Shown one piece after another: positions 12,582 to 23,474 of a DNA stretch of 64,000 nt. The translations under genes and the position numbers were made by a program. Numbering within the stretch: position 1 is the first letter of the stretch; every line of letters begins with the position of its first letter. The notes beneath the pieces are model-generated. The model saw only the letters and a program-made list of their open reading frames with translations, did no database searches and had not been told where the DNA came from. Source of the stretch: Gracilaria domingensis (lineage: Eukaryota; Rhodophyta; Florideophyceae; Gracilariales; Gracilariaceae); NCBI GenBank assembly GCA_022539475.1, contig VCMS01000009.1, positions 436,137 to 500,136 of the forward strand, given 5' to 3'.

Positions 12582-13935
12582 AAAATTTCTTAGCCACTAT
12601 TCGGAGGTTTTTATCGCATTCATCGCTCAAGGTCTCCACCGATCCACTATTACTGCTCTGTGACACATCCTGTGTGTTGAATCGAGTACTCTGGCTTGGC
12701 GGGGCATAACTAGACTCCCATGTCTCAAGCGCTGTATCCTTCAACGTCTGCATATTCATGTAAATTTATGGTTTCTCCATGTGCTGAAGGTTCGTATATC
12801 CAAGATGAGCCGCAAAAAAACTCCATGACCTACGACCTCACTGATAGCAGATCCCAATCGATCACAGTTGTCTTTGGAGAACGACGTAAAAGTGGGTATG
12901 TACACAGATGGTTCATGGTTCACTTTTCGTTTCTGTTTCGGTTGTTTCTTTTTTATCATTCTGATGTAGTCGGTCTCTCCCATTATGTGGCCGAAATATG
13001 ATAAGTATATAACGACCTCAAATGGGTTCACAGCTGTTGGCGGGATAAACACTGTCCGTTAGAAAAATTTTTGGAAAAAGGGGAGTGCAATTTGAGGTTG
13101 GATGCCACCAATGGATGATACATGGATGCCAAACGGATGGCGCATTGAGTGCGATCAATGTACGATTGTAGCCTAATTTCGCAGTGTCACATTGGAGGAC
13201 CACCGCTAAGCACATGGTGCGCACTTGGAGTGCACGCGATACATGTTGCACTCCATCTGCGCCCACATTGTCCGCACTTCGCTCCCGACGATCTCAGTTT
13301 GCACTCCACGCTCACTCACAATAATGAAATAAACTATTAAAAAATTAAATTGCCCTGCCAAGAGTGTCACATTGGAACGCGAATGGCGTACAGGCGTATT
13401 GCAGTTGGAGGCTAAACACCATGAAAGGTGCACTCCATTTGCACTCACAAAAATGAAAAAATTCCTCGTAGGGTGTCGTCTTCAGAACTTGCTTTTTCCT
13501 GGTCATGAAATAACCAACCAGGCATCGCACCGGTAGGTATATACCCATATCCATAGAGAGAAGGAAATAATCGCGGAGTCTCTGGTCCTCATCCCCGTCC
13601 TTCTTGTCAAGAAGCTTCGTTACAAGATATCGTTGCTCCACAGGTTTGTTATTCACAACACTCTTTCGCTGCTGTTGCAGTGTCATGTTCTGCAGGTTCT
13701 TGGAGTTAGTGGCCTGCTCAAACATTTTCCTTGCCTCCGGAATATCCTTATTGTTCTCGGCGCAGAACTCTATGAGCTCTCTAAAGCCGACGTTCCGTGG
13801 CCGATCATGCCCTCCATGGCTGTTTGCTAGCGCATCGCGAAGAACCAAGAAAAGTCTGACATATGCATGGAACGCCGGAGGCGGAGCACTCATGTCGATA
13901 GGATGTATCTCCTCTCCATCATCGGTAGAATTCAT
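12582..13935 (-). pseudogene. Truncated 5' copy of the methyltransferase-SET gene
   Basis: It encodes the first about 210 residues of the protein found complete at 52676-49573. The N terminus (MNSTDDGEEIHPIDMSAPPP) is followed by the conserved block through ETLSDECD and FLTDL, where homology stops at about 12582. A family 1 MITE at 13056-13473 splits it. Upstream of the MITE the frame is open and continuous through LRDYFLLSMDMGIYLP, exactly where the longer copy has a 1-base deletion. The catalytic methyltransferase and SET regions are absent, so this is a dead fragment. Confidence 0.9.
13056..13473 (-). mobile_element. MITE, family 1 (418 bp) inside the truncated methyltransferase copy, TSD TGT
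   Basis: Flanked by TGT (13053-13055 and 13474-13476). The homologous position in the complete gene (near 52215) reads AACACTGTCGTC without insertion, an empty site with a single TGT, so both boundaries and the 3-bp duplication are certain. It lies in reverse orientation to the copy at 7682. Confidence 0.96.
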
Positions 13936-13954
13936 CGCTTCAGCGCAAACAACG

Positions 13955-14035
13955 GAGGCGAGCCTTTAAATGGAGATTTAGGCTGGACAATCCCGCTCTC
14001 GGCAGCTCCTCCCAGCGCACTGCTAGTCTCGTCCA
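13955..14035 (-). promoter_or_regulatory. Shared leader, copy upstream of the truncated methyltransferase gene
   Basis: This is the degenerate third copy of a leader also found upstream of the complete methyltransferase-SET gene (52689-52768) and of the ParB-dioxygenase gene (18099-18182). Recognisable pieces on the plus strand are GGAGGCGAGC and CTCCCAGCGCACTGC. Confidence 0.75.
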
Positions 14036-14122
14036 TGTCCATGTCTGCTCGCTTCTGAGGTCAGCATCCGTGCTGCTTTGAGCGAGTGCGATAGCGTCGC
14101 GTGTCGGTCACGTCGCGATTCG

Positions 14123-14539
14123 CTCTATAAGAAATTTTTGGAAAAAGGGGAGTGCAAATTGAGGTTGGATGGCACCAATGGATGATACTTGGATGCCAAG
14201 CGGATGGCGCATTGAGTCTGATCAATGTGCAATTGCAGCTTAATTTCGCTGTGTCACATTGGAGGACGCCCGCGAAACACATGGAGCGCACTTGGAGTGC
14301 ACGCGATTCATGTTTCACTCCATCTGCGCCCACGTTGTCCGCACTTCGCCCCCCACGATCTCAATTTGCACTCCATGCGCACTCACAATAATGAAATAAA
14401 CTATTAAAAAATTAAAATGCCCTGCCGTGGGTGTCACATTGGAACGCGGATGGCGTATAGGCGGAGTGCAGTTGGAGGCCAAACACCCCGAAAGATGCAC
14501 CCCATTTGCACTCACAAAAATGAAAAAATTCTTGTAGGA
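14123..14539 (-). mobile_element. MITE, family 1 (417 bp), TSD TCG
   Basis: The termini CTCTATAAGAAATTTTT and CTTGTAGGA are slightly mutated. Target duplication TCG lies at 14120-14122 and 14540-14542. The corresponding place at 52862 is uninterrupted in the other copy of this region. It is in the same orientation as the 13056 copy. Confidence 0.9.
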
Positions 14540-14667
14540 TCGTAGTTAATGAAAAGCTCTCGTATGGTGCTAACAGTCGCGGATCAAGTGGGTGCGAAGT
14601 CCTAGTTTTGTGTAGTTGGATATCTCTGCACGGCGAGTCTAGCAAAATCAACACGGGAAGTGCCAGG

Positions 14668-15695
14668 TGTAGAGCAAAACTCTGCGATAAGCGCAGAGGG
14701 GAATCTCCACTGGGATGTTCGAGTCCTACTCCCTATGAGAAATAGACTTAGCGATAGAACCCTCTGTCCTTACTCCAGTCGAGGAACAAGCCCGGTGTAG
14801 GACCGGAGACTTCGGTGACTGGCTATACCTACAGAGGTGGGATGCAATAAAGGATGCAGATCCAGAGATGGAGTGTCATCCGAACCTGAACAAAGGGGGA
14901 AAAAAGGGGATCGTGTGAACGGGGAAACGCTCACGGTAGAAACCACAGGAGCAGAGCTACGGACCGTGTCAAGCGGCGGGAACAGGTCCTACAGCGGACC
15001 GACGCACTCACAGGTGTCAGAAATAAAAACAATACTGGGACGGAAGCGATACCTGAACCAGGTGAGCAAGTGTAAACAACAAGACTCAACCGAGTGACAA
15101 CAACAAGAATCAACAAAACGAACAAAACAAGAAACAACAAGAGACAACCGACACAGAGGTAAAAACAATCAAATATCCAAAGATGGCGAGACAAGTGCTT
15201 CCTAAGTGACCCTGAGGGGTACTACTAGTAGTAGTGCCGATACCAGTCCTGGATACTCTCCTGAGGGAGTCTTAGACCTACGTAGGCAGAAAGCTACTAT
15301 AGTCCGATCCTGAACAGGATTCGACTTGAGTGTCGACTCAGTTGTCCATTTACTTGGAGGCTGCAGGGTTAGATCACCCAAGCATATATACTACTACTAT
15401 GTCTACGGTGCACATCTCCCGAGGGTTCTATACGTGGACAACCCACTGTCAGGAGGTGGAGTAATTCCCAGCGGGCGTGGCACAACTATCCGCAGGCCAA
15501 CCTCCACACGTGGCCAAGTATTCCATTTACTATACACTTCCTACAGAGGATTCAGCTCTCAAGGCTCCGTTAAACCCTCCAAAAATTGCCCAAAATTAAA
15601 TGGATTTTTCACAACTTCGCCAAGTCACCGGCCATCGGTACCATCTCATTATGAGCGACATGATGCATCCGATGTCGGAAAGCCATTGCTCCACA
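14668..15695 (+). mobile_element. Solo LTR-like element (1028 bp)
   Basis: Starts TGTAGAGCAA and ends TTGCTCCACA, giving short inverted TG...CA termini, with an imperfect 5-bp duplication (CCAGG and CGAGG). It shares internal landmarks with the insertions at 20083 and 26406: TATACCTACAGAGGTG, a purine-rich AAC-repeat stretch, and CACTGTCAGG near the 3' end. There are no open genes. It splits foldback element A from its left edge; the homologous site at 52988 is empty. TG...CA ends with 5-bp duplications point to LTR integration, with the internal region lost by recombination. Confidence 0.85.
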
Positions 15696-15700
15696 CGAGG

Positions 15701-16035
15701 GGGTGTGCTTTAGGAGGTCTCCGGATGGTGCCAAAATGTGTCCAGAACGTGCCCGCGTGAGGAAGGGGGGTCGGTTGGGTTAGGGTGTGTAGCCCAACAC
15801 AACCGGAGCCCCCGCCCGCGGCTAGCTTTTGGCCAAGTTTTTGAAAAATGTGCGATTTTATGCCTGCGAGCGGAGGGGCGGGGGAGTCTGGTTGTGTTAG
15901 GGTACGCACCCTAACACAACCGACTCCCCGCCCCCCCCTTTCACTCGCGGGCACGTTCTGGCTACATTTTGACGCCCTCCCGGGACCTCCGAAGACACAC
16001 CCCCCAGCACTTCCCGCACCTACCGCGTCACCTCA
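15701..16035. repeat. Foldback element A
   Basis: This long quasi-palindrome has arms containing GGAGGTCTCCGGATGGTGCC and the complementary GGGACCTCCGAAG-like sequence, plus the CCAGAACGTGCCCGC and GGGCACGTTCTGG pair. Two 32-bp hairpins lie inside, at 15773-15804 and 15890-15921, each built on GTGTTAGGGT and its complement. A GATTTTATGCC segment lies between them. It is homologous to 52977-53305. Confidence 0.85.
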
Positions 16036-16460
16036 CCGCACCAACCCGTCTTCTCTACCCTCCATACTTTCCCTAATCTCCATGCGATGAAAATAAGAGG
16101 AGAGGGTGGCGTCGACTGTCAAGGATGGGGGGGACTCCACGCATCCTGCGCCGTGTTCGACGACGGCGGCTGAGGCACTGGATGCGCGGCTGATGGCGAT
16201 GGCATGCCGCCGCCGGCGCATCTTAAATTAAGAGCTCCATCGATAAGGGTCTTGTATAGTCTATTGGGAAGCTATTAAACAACATATATCTATCAGTAAA
16301 GTAATCTTTACGTCAGTCATTGACTGCACGGGACGCACCTCCATCCAAAGCCGAAAGTTCGTCACGCACATCGAGCCCATCCAAGGGCCGCCACTGTGCT
16401 CGCCAGCGACCGCGCGGAACAACAGCCTCACTCCAAGGCCACCACACCAAGCGCCGCTGA
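16036..16460. repeat. Duplicated non-coding block (paired with 53306-53755)
   Basis: The block matches the right-hand copy along its length, for example GTCACCTCACCGCACCA, CCGCTGTGCTCGCCAGCGAC-like and CGCTGACA near the end. No coding potential is seen. It separates the two foldbacks. Confidence 0.7.
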
Positions 16461-17440
16461 CAACATTTGTCTAATCTTATTCCGCTTCACACCCTTCCCT
16501 ACGTGCTCTCCTTCTCGTCGTATCACCTTTGTGTCACACACAAAAAATGTCACAGTTCCTAGCCTCTATCGCAGCCTCGCTTGCTTCCGGGGATTCTCTC
16601 CTGGGACACCTCCCTCGCGCGTCGCCAGTCATCCCACAGAACTCTCTCACGGGCAGCTGCCAAAAGCAGATCACAGTCTCCTCCGCCCACCTCACCTCGT
16701 GCAACATGCTGCATTCTAGTACTATTCTAGTACTCCCCGAGAGGTGAATTGATGTCCGGATGGTATCCCCCAGATAACCCATATCAGAATTACGAAACCT
16801 GAAGATTTCCATTTGATATCCTTTAGATGTCAATATGATATACGTAAATGATGCTCAGATGATGCATGAAGTATATCCAAATGATAACCGCCTGATATGC
16901 ATAGGATGTACGAAGAGATGTCCATTGGATTTCGTGATGTTCAAATGATGCACCATGGATTTCCGGACATCCATTGGACATATCTTCGTGCATCACATGA
17001 ATATCTATGGAACAGTTTTTGTACATCCGAAGCACATGTAAAGGGCATCAATTTGACGTATCCAACGAGATAGCACGGCATATCATTCCGATATCCTGGA
17101 TGCGCAGAAGATATCCAACTGATATGTTATAGTTGTCCCAAGTTTTCATCTGATGGACATCCATTGCGCCTCACTTTATCTCACTGGGACTGCTCTGCTG
17201 TTGAATGCCATGTTGCAAAATTGCAACTGCCTGATGCATATCCTGCCGGAGGCTTTGATCAAGACAGCAATGCGGACTACTGTAGCAGGCTACTCAGCAA
17301 ACAGAGTAGTACCCTCCTCGCTGAGTAACCCTCTCAGTCTACGATTGAGTAGTTTACATCCCTGCGGCAGTCTGTAGAACACGTGGAAACCACTCAACGG
17401 TACAAATTCGGTAACTGAGTCAGTGAATTATAGCACCTCG
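16461..17440. other. Insertion absent from the right-hand copy, GATATCC-rich
   Basis: The homologous right-hand block jumps directly across this point, so about 980 bp is an insertion here or a deletion there. From about 16740 to 17160 it is unusually rich in ATCC, GATAT and TGATG words in both orientations, like a decayed short-motif array. I found no gene, no clear terminal repeats and no target duplication. Confidence 0.5.
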
Positions 17441-17544
17441 GAAGGGATGTGGTGATCACAAAGAGGGTAGGTGTGGTGTGCGTGGAGATTAAGGAAAGTT
17501 TAGAGCGTGGAGACGACGGATTGGTGCCGTGAGATGACGCGGTG

Positions 17545-17890
17545 GGTGCGGAAAGTGCCGAGGGGTGTGTTTTGGGAAGTCTCCGGATGGTGCCGAAATG
17601 TGGCCAGAACGTGCCCGCAGGCCGGGCGTGGGGGGTCGGTTGCGTTAGAGTGGGTACCCCAACACAACCGAAACCCCCTCCCATGGGCATAAAATCGCAC
17701 AATTTTCAAAAAATCGGCCAAAACGTGCCCGCGGGCGCCTGGGGCCGGTTGTGTTAGAGTAGCCACCTTAACACAACCAACCCCCGCCCCCCATCCCCCC
17801 CACGCCGCCCGCGGGCACGTTCTGGCTACCTTTCTGGCACCATCCGGAGACCTCCCAAAACACATCTCCGTGGCACTTCCCGTGGTGATT
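17545..17890. repeat. Foldback element B
   Basis: A second quasi-palindrome of the same family has outer arms GGAAGTCTCCGGATGGTGCC and GGCACCATCCGGAGACC. Inner hairpins lie at 17638-17669 and 17747-17778. It is homologous to 53826-54150. Its outer flank is the inverted form of the outer flank of foldback A, so A and B together form a larger palindrome-like pair. Confidence 0.85.
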
Positions 17891-18098
17891 TTGCTACACC
17901 CGCCCGCCGGTACGTTGGCGCCACTGTCCACGTATATTGGCGGGAGGGTGCTGTACATGAATGAGTGTACTCTTGACTACTATGCTAGTAGGAGTACTTG
18001 AAGATCACGAGTAGAGAGCGCGGCCATTGCTCGCGTGACTCATCGTTGCGTGTACTCCATGACTCGAAAGCATACAATCAGCGAGCGAGCGGCCACGA

Positions 18099-18182
18099 AC
18101 TGGACACGGACGAGACTGGCAGTGCGCTGGGAGGAGCTACCGAAAGCAGGGGTGCCCAGCGTAAACGCTCGCCTCCGTTCTT
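18099..18182 (+). promoter_or_regulatory. Shared leader upstream of the ParB-dioxygenase gene
   Basis: This stretch (including ACACGGACGAGACTGGCAGT and GCCCAGCGTAA) is nearly identical, in the sense direction, to the segment upstream of the methyltransferase-SET gene (52768-52689, minus strand). It ends about 140 bp before the proposed ATG at 18323. Sharing of a leader by two otherwise unrelated genes suggests a common promoter module or descent within one mobile unit. Confidence 0.8.
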
Positions 18183-18322
18183 GTATCTTCCAGAGCGAGC
18201 GTATTGCGGATCTACACCTTTCACTGCAATAGCTGTTCAACGTGAAGCCGACTCGTGTTCGAAGGCGTACGCAAAGCGTGACTCCTCGCACACGGCGGAG
18301 CACTCGATAACTGGAAGGTGGA

Positions 18323-21300
18323 ATGCTGGTTTCTCTGCAGATGGATATTGAGAACGTAGGAAAGGTGATAGTCGGGGAAGCGGTGTTGCATGGAATTGGA
18401 AGTGATCTACGCCGCGAGTTAAACGGGAAGCAATTAGACCCAGGTCTTGTGGTGGTTCACAATATTCTCATCAGTCGAATCGGTCAGACATTCTAAAGTT
18501 ACCGTACAGAGGGCCTGGATCTTCCACAATACATCCAGGATCTCCGTACGGCCGCTTCTTGGGGTAAGAAAATGATGGAACCGGTGGCAGCAAGCATTCC
18601 AGCGTCCAAGCAACGAGCGGTGAGCGCTCTGAGTGAGGTGATGACGCCGACAAGCCGCAAGGAGCCAACTCGAAGTTCATCGACACCGAGAGGTAGCGCA
18701 TCAATAGCACCTCCGCGGGCCGGTCCATCGTCTGTTACGAAGCAGACTATGGAGACGAGATCATTCCCAGCTACGAAGCGGACAGGCCGAACAAAGTCTA
18801 CCTCCGCTACTAAGCCCACTGGGTTCAGAAGGGCATGTCCTGGGATGAATCAGACCGTCGACGCAAGGGGATCTTCTGCGTCGAAACAGACGGTTCAGCA
18901 TGGGACGGCTGTGAAAGAAGAAGAAGATGAGATCATAAAAGGTGCTCTCCCAGACGCGGATGTGCAATCCACACAAGGAGCTGGTCCATCTGTACCCCAA
19001 ACTGCACCACAAACTGCGGAACAGCAGGAAGATGACGTTGTGCTTCAGTCCGCAAGAATACTACGTTCAAGTGTTTCTGTCGAGCGGTCTGGAACACCAG
19101 GGACACCTACTCGGAGCGAGAAGTACAGACGAATTCGTCAGAAGGTCCTAAAGGTGAACCTCAATCACTACCGGATGGTTGTTGTCACTGTTGACATCAC
19201 TCTCCTGGACACTCCGTCCAATTTACTCCGTGGAGTAAGAAAACGCCACGTTGAAGCACTTGTGAAGAGTATGGAGGACCGGGGTATATTGTAGTCGATA
19301 GTTTCTCCAGTGGTGGCCTTACAAGATGATACTACGGGAGAGAAGGAAACTGACAAGGGACGCGTAACGAAGAAGTGCTTCATTGTGGGTGGTTCGCATC
19401 GTCTGAAAGCTTTAAAATATTTGGCAGCGACTGGTGCACCGAAGTGGAACAGATAAGCGAAGTTTTAGAATTTCAATCTGCTGATACGAGGAGATGGGAG
19501 TCCCATTGGAATGAAGGAATTGTTATTTGTTGCTCGTACCTCAATGAGTCGACGAGTGCCATGCGAAGGATGATGTTTGCAGACAAGATACACTCTATAG
19601 TTAGTGCGGCCTCCATTCTAATTGAAAATGTTGAGGGGGTGACGCTGGCAGACGTGGATCCCGCAGAAGTGACAGAAGTGTTGAAGGAGAGCCAACTGAT
19701 TGGGACTGTGCAAAAGCGTCAGTATCTGAGATATGCCAATGTCTCCCTGCAACTCATGTCTCGTGAGGGAATGCTGGCCTATGTCGAGGATATATGTGAG
19801 AGTGTGAGTGACATAGGTCTCACACATCTGTCTCATACTCTGCAATATGTTTTGAATGCCGAGGGGTTTTCCTTCATTCTTGACTGTCTTCAGATCTTTC
19901 TATTGAAGAACAAGTCGACGAAAACAAAGCAATGGAAAAGCTTTGAGGAGGTTCGAGGTTTCTTTTATGATAGAGCAGTGTCTATGTCCCGCGCGGCTCG
20001 AGCAGTGAGGAATGAACTGAACGAGGAAGAGTCGATGAAAGTGTTTCTTAAACGCGAATTCAGTTTTTCTGCTCCATCGAATTGTGGGGCAAACTCGGAG
20101 GAGTGAAACCCACCAGACTGTCCGAAGGTCCGCTCTCGTGAGAGATGGCAGACCAGTGACAGAGCCCTCTGTACCACCGTAACTCGGTTGTAAGGCCGAA
20201 GTGGCAACTGGATATACCTACAGAGGTGCTAGGCCACGTCGTGAGGAAAAGATGAGAAACTCCAGGGATGGGGTGGTATCGGCAACGATGAAACACGACC
20301 AACGATAGGTGTCGTCTCGAGAGGGAAAGCAACAGAAAACAACAACCAAACAACACCGACACGCGACGGGTAGGGCCTCCTCGGCACTGTGCCAGGAGCG
20401 GGGCGAGATCCTCCAACGGTAATGCACGGATTTCCATAAACACGGCAAAACTCTATACAGAGTCGGATCACTTCGTAATCTAGTCCTATAGATCCTCGGT
20501 ACGACCCTCAGGTCCTGACATCAACGAAAGATGTTCCTCAAAGATACCGAGAGGGTAGGACCACCGTAACCAGACGTGGCTATACTCGCGAGAGTGATAA
20601 CCCACGTAGGCGGTTGGCGCCAGAGCCTCACTCGTATAGAGTCCACTCAGGAGAGCGCTACTCGACAAAGAGTTCACGTAGAAGTGCTCGGGTTGACTTT
20701 ACGAAGGTGCTCGCGACGACGAGGTCGAGCTCACCTAAGTAGGTCTAAACTAACTATGTACACGTGGTGCACACCCGCAGGGGCCCGTACATGTGGCTAG
20801 CCCAGTGTCAGGCACCTCAGATGCAGTACCTATTGTCCCGTAATATGCACACACACGGTGGTGTCGTACACGCGTCCACCTAGCGGTATTGGCCAGCAAT
20901 GGCAATCCTGATTACAGGTAACTGTGGGAAAGCCATTCCAAAAGTAACGGCCAAAATTGGGTCCAACTCATAATTCTTCGAGTGCATCCTCCTATACTCA
21001 TCCCCTGAGTATATGAGTCGCATCATCCTGATAACCACGCAAATTGCGTTGCTCTACAGGAATGAAGATGACATTGAAGACCCAGACAACAATGCAGCTG
21101 TGTATCAGTTCCTTTTGGGACCATTTGTGAACTACAATACATTGCCGCGTGTTCGGAGCAGGAAAAACTCAATTAGAACTGCCACGACTTCCGTTCAGAA
21201 TCGATTACGGACGATGCTCAAGGTAATTCCGCCCCACGCACCAGTGCAGCAGTGCGTGACGAAGAGGAGGACTCCCGCTGCTGCTGCTGCAACATCTGCC

Positions 21301-23139
21301 AGTGAAGAAGGGGAGCCGCGAAGAAGTGCACGAGAACGGGCGCAGGTGAGTTCTAGGGAAATTGAGCACGGCCGAAATCGAGGTGCCATAGAAGTTCTGG
21401 ATAGCTCTGAAGATGAACAGAAGGCTCCGCCGAAGAAGAAACAGAGAAAGACTTTCACACAACAGATGAGATCCACTCTGAACAGCATGACACCGGATGA
21501 CCTGATGTCACAACTGAATGAACATGTGCCGAGAGGGAAGTGGATGAATGTTCAGTTTGTGGCATTGGAAGAGGGAGGGAATGCAGAGAACGAAGGCAGT
21601 TCTACATTTGTGGATGACGAAGAGCTTCTTACTGTCACAGTTCCACGGGTTGTCACGCTCGAGAAAGATGCTGAGCCAGACGATCAGCAAGAGCCAGATT
21701 GGGGGTCATTTGATGAAGAGTTACGTACAGCTCTTCCGGAATCTGAGAAGCACGGACTTGTTCGAGGAGACGCTGATGATGGCTCACCGAACCCATCATG
21801 GTGCGGATATGTGAGGCTGAGGCCGCAGGAATGGCAAGGGAAGAACGTCATTGAGCACAAGAACCCCTGGCTCAGAGTCATTCACTCGCCGAAGGCACAT
21901 AGGTCGGAGCTGCTAAGTGTCTCTGGTCTCAGAGATGTACACCATCTTGTGTTTTGGCACGCTGCAATCGCTGAACATCGCCTACGGGCGGAGACATTTG
22001 GTATTCAGTATCCTCGTACTCGTCCGACAGGTATGGATGATGAAGAGATGCTTTGGGTGGCTGCGAAGGAGCATGACAAATTTGGGCAAATGTTCTTCGC
22101 CCGAATGAAAGCTGAGCTAAGGCAGAATGAATTTTGCGTGCTTGGTGGCTTTGCGACGGATAATGGTGTCCCTAAATGGGATGAGTTGGAAGAAGTTCGG
22201 GAGTTCCGAGATGTGTCAGGGAAGTTGATGGACTTCTTGGAGAATGAATATGAAGCGATGCGGGATATGCGTAAAGAGACGGAACAGAAGTCATTTCTTC
22301 AAATCATCAACGATGGTGAAGGATGGAAGAACGGGAGCGATGGACCATTTGAGGGGAGAGTGATGTCGACACGTTGGGGTACGGTGAAGAAGCCGGAGGA
22401 TAATGAGGACCTCAGGTGGGTTGTAAGGTCGCGTGGTTTACTTGATGTTCGAATGGGTACAATTGCTGCGGCTTTGAGACTATGGTACAATGAAAGGGAA
22501 GCTGTGAAGATGTACACTCCGAAAACTGGTGGTCGATTTCTGGGGACCACGAGGAAGTGCAAGCGCCAGACGCTGCACATCGACTTCAGTGGTCTGGTTA
22601 CGAAGGAAAAAATGAATACTGGTAACCCCAGATACTTTGTAATGCCCTCTGGGAGAGAGAGATTTCCTCTCTGGGTGAGCGCTGGAAGCTATCAACTGGT
22701 GGGGATGAACAACCAACAGTTGCGACTGATGTCAGAGGTGTATCCAGCGAAGAAGATAATCATCCCACAGTACTCTATATTTTTGGGCCGTGGTGATGTG
22801 ACACATGCTGGAGCAAGTGGGAGGGACAAGGTGGATAGGCCTGAGTGCATGGATTTGCTGGTTAGATACCACATGTATATGGTGCCAGAGGGCTACGCAC
22901 TACCTGATGCAGTTAATCGGGTACGGGATTTCCGACCCACGTTTGTCAATGGTGACGAGGAGGAGGAGGCAGAGGATTAACTGTTGTCCGATAAGGAGGG
23001 TGGGGTGGTTGACATGGAAGAAGACCAAGTGGTCGTGGAGATTGGTGTGGAAGCGGAGGCCGTTAGAACCGAAGTGCTCGAGAGCAGTAGTGATGACGAT
23101 TTGCCAATAATGAGGCTGCGAGCGCCTCGAACTGGATGA
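18323..23139 (+). pseudogene. Gene A, left arm: ParB-like plus 2OG-Fe(II) dioxygenase-like protein, broken
   Basis: From ATG 18323 the frame encodes a short N-terminal segment and a Ser/Thr/Pro-rich linker. A ParB/sulfiredoxin-type domain follows (FIVGGSHRLKALKYLAATG near 19380), then a helical region, a basic/acidic linker (about 21240-21700) and a dioxygenase-like domain. That domain has HIDF near 22580, THAGA near 22803 and Arg in VRYHMYM, fitting an HxD...H iron site with a 2OG-binding Arg. Lesions: TAA 18494, TAG 19292 (the right arm has CAG), frame breaks near 19460, a solo LTR at 20083-21058, and TAA 22978 where the right arm reads GAA. Beyond that stop the frame stays open to 23139, giving an acidic tail. 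The dioxygenase part is continuous from 21060. Confidence 0.85.
20083..21058 (+). mobile_element. Solo LTR-like element (976 bp) in gene A
   Basis: Termini TGTGGGGCAA and TTGCTCTACA. The flanking 5 bp are CGAAT and GGAAT (one mismatch). The right-arm copy of the gene is uninterrupted here and its coding frame is continuous, giving an empty site. It contains the family landmarks TATACCTACAGAGGTG and CAGTGTCAGG. Confidence 0.9.
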
Positions 23140-23474
23140 AGTGATTAGTAAATTATGAGTGTCTTGCGATTATTAAGAATAGAATATTGTTGTAAGGCTA
23201 TACATATGAACATGGAAAGGGTGCGTCAGGCTGGTAATTGAACAAATGTCATATGTCTTTCGTCCGGTTGCGTCTAATTGGAACATGCTCGGTATCGCTG
23301 ACATCATTGGTGGCACCACTGGTATAGCATTCATTATCGCAATTGAACATGAAGCGTTCTACCACTTCTAAAACTGCACTTAGGGGTGGTTTCAAAAGAA
23401 GTATGAAGATGAGATGTCCATGCAGTACCTGCCTATGAGGGACTTGTGGCAGTATGGTGACTGTATAAGGAAAA
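23140..23474. other. Intergenic between genes A and B (left arm)
   Basis: AT-rich spacer, conserved in the right arm at about 60304-60639. No motif beyond general AT-richness was identified. It probably carries the 3' end of A and the promoter of B. Confidence 0.4.

Noticed and set aside
15773-15921. TTAGGG motifs as telomeric repeats
   Set aside because: They occur once per hairpin arm, not in tandem, and are part of a palindrome.
20083-21058. 3-bp (AAT) target duplication for this insertion
   Set aside because: The sister insertion at 26406 has a perfect 5-bp duplication, and TG...CA ends fit a 5-bp duplication with one mismatch here.
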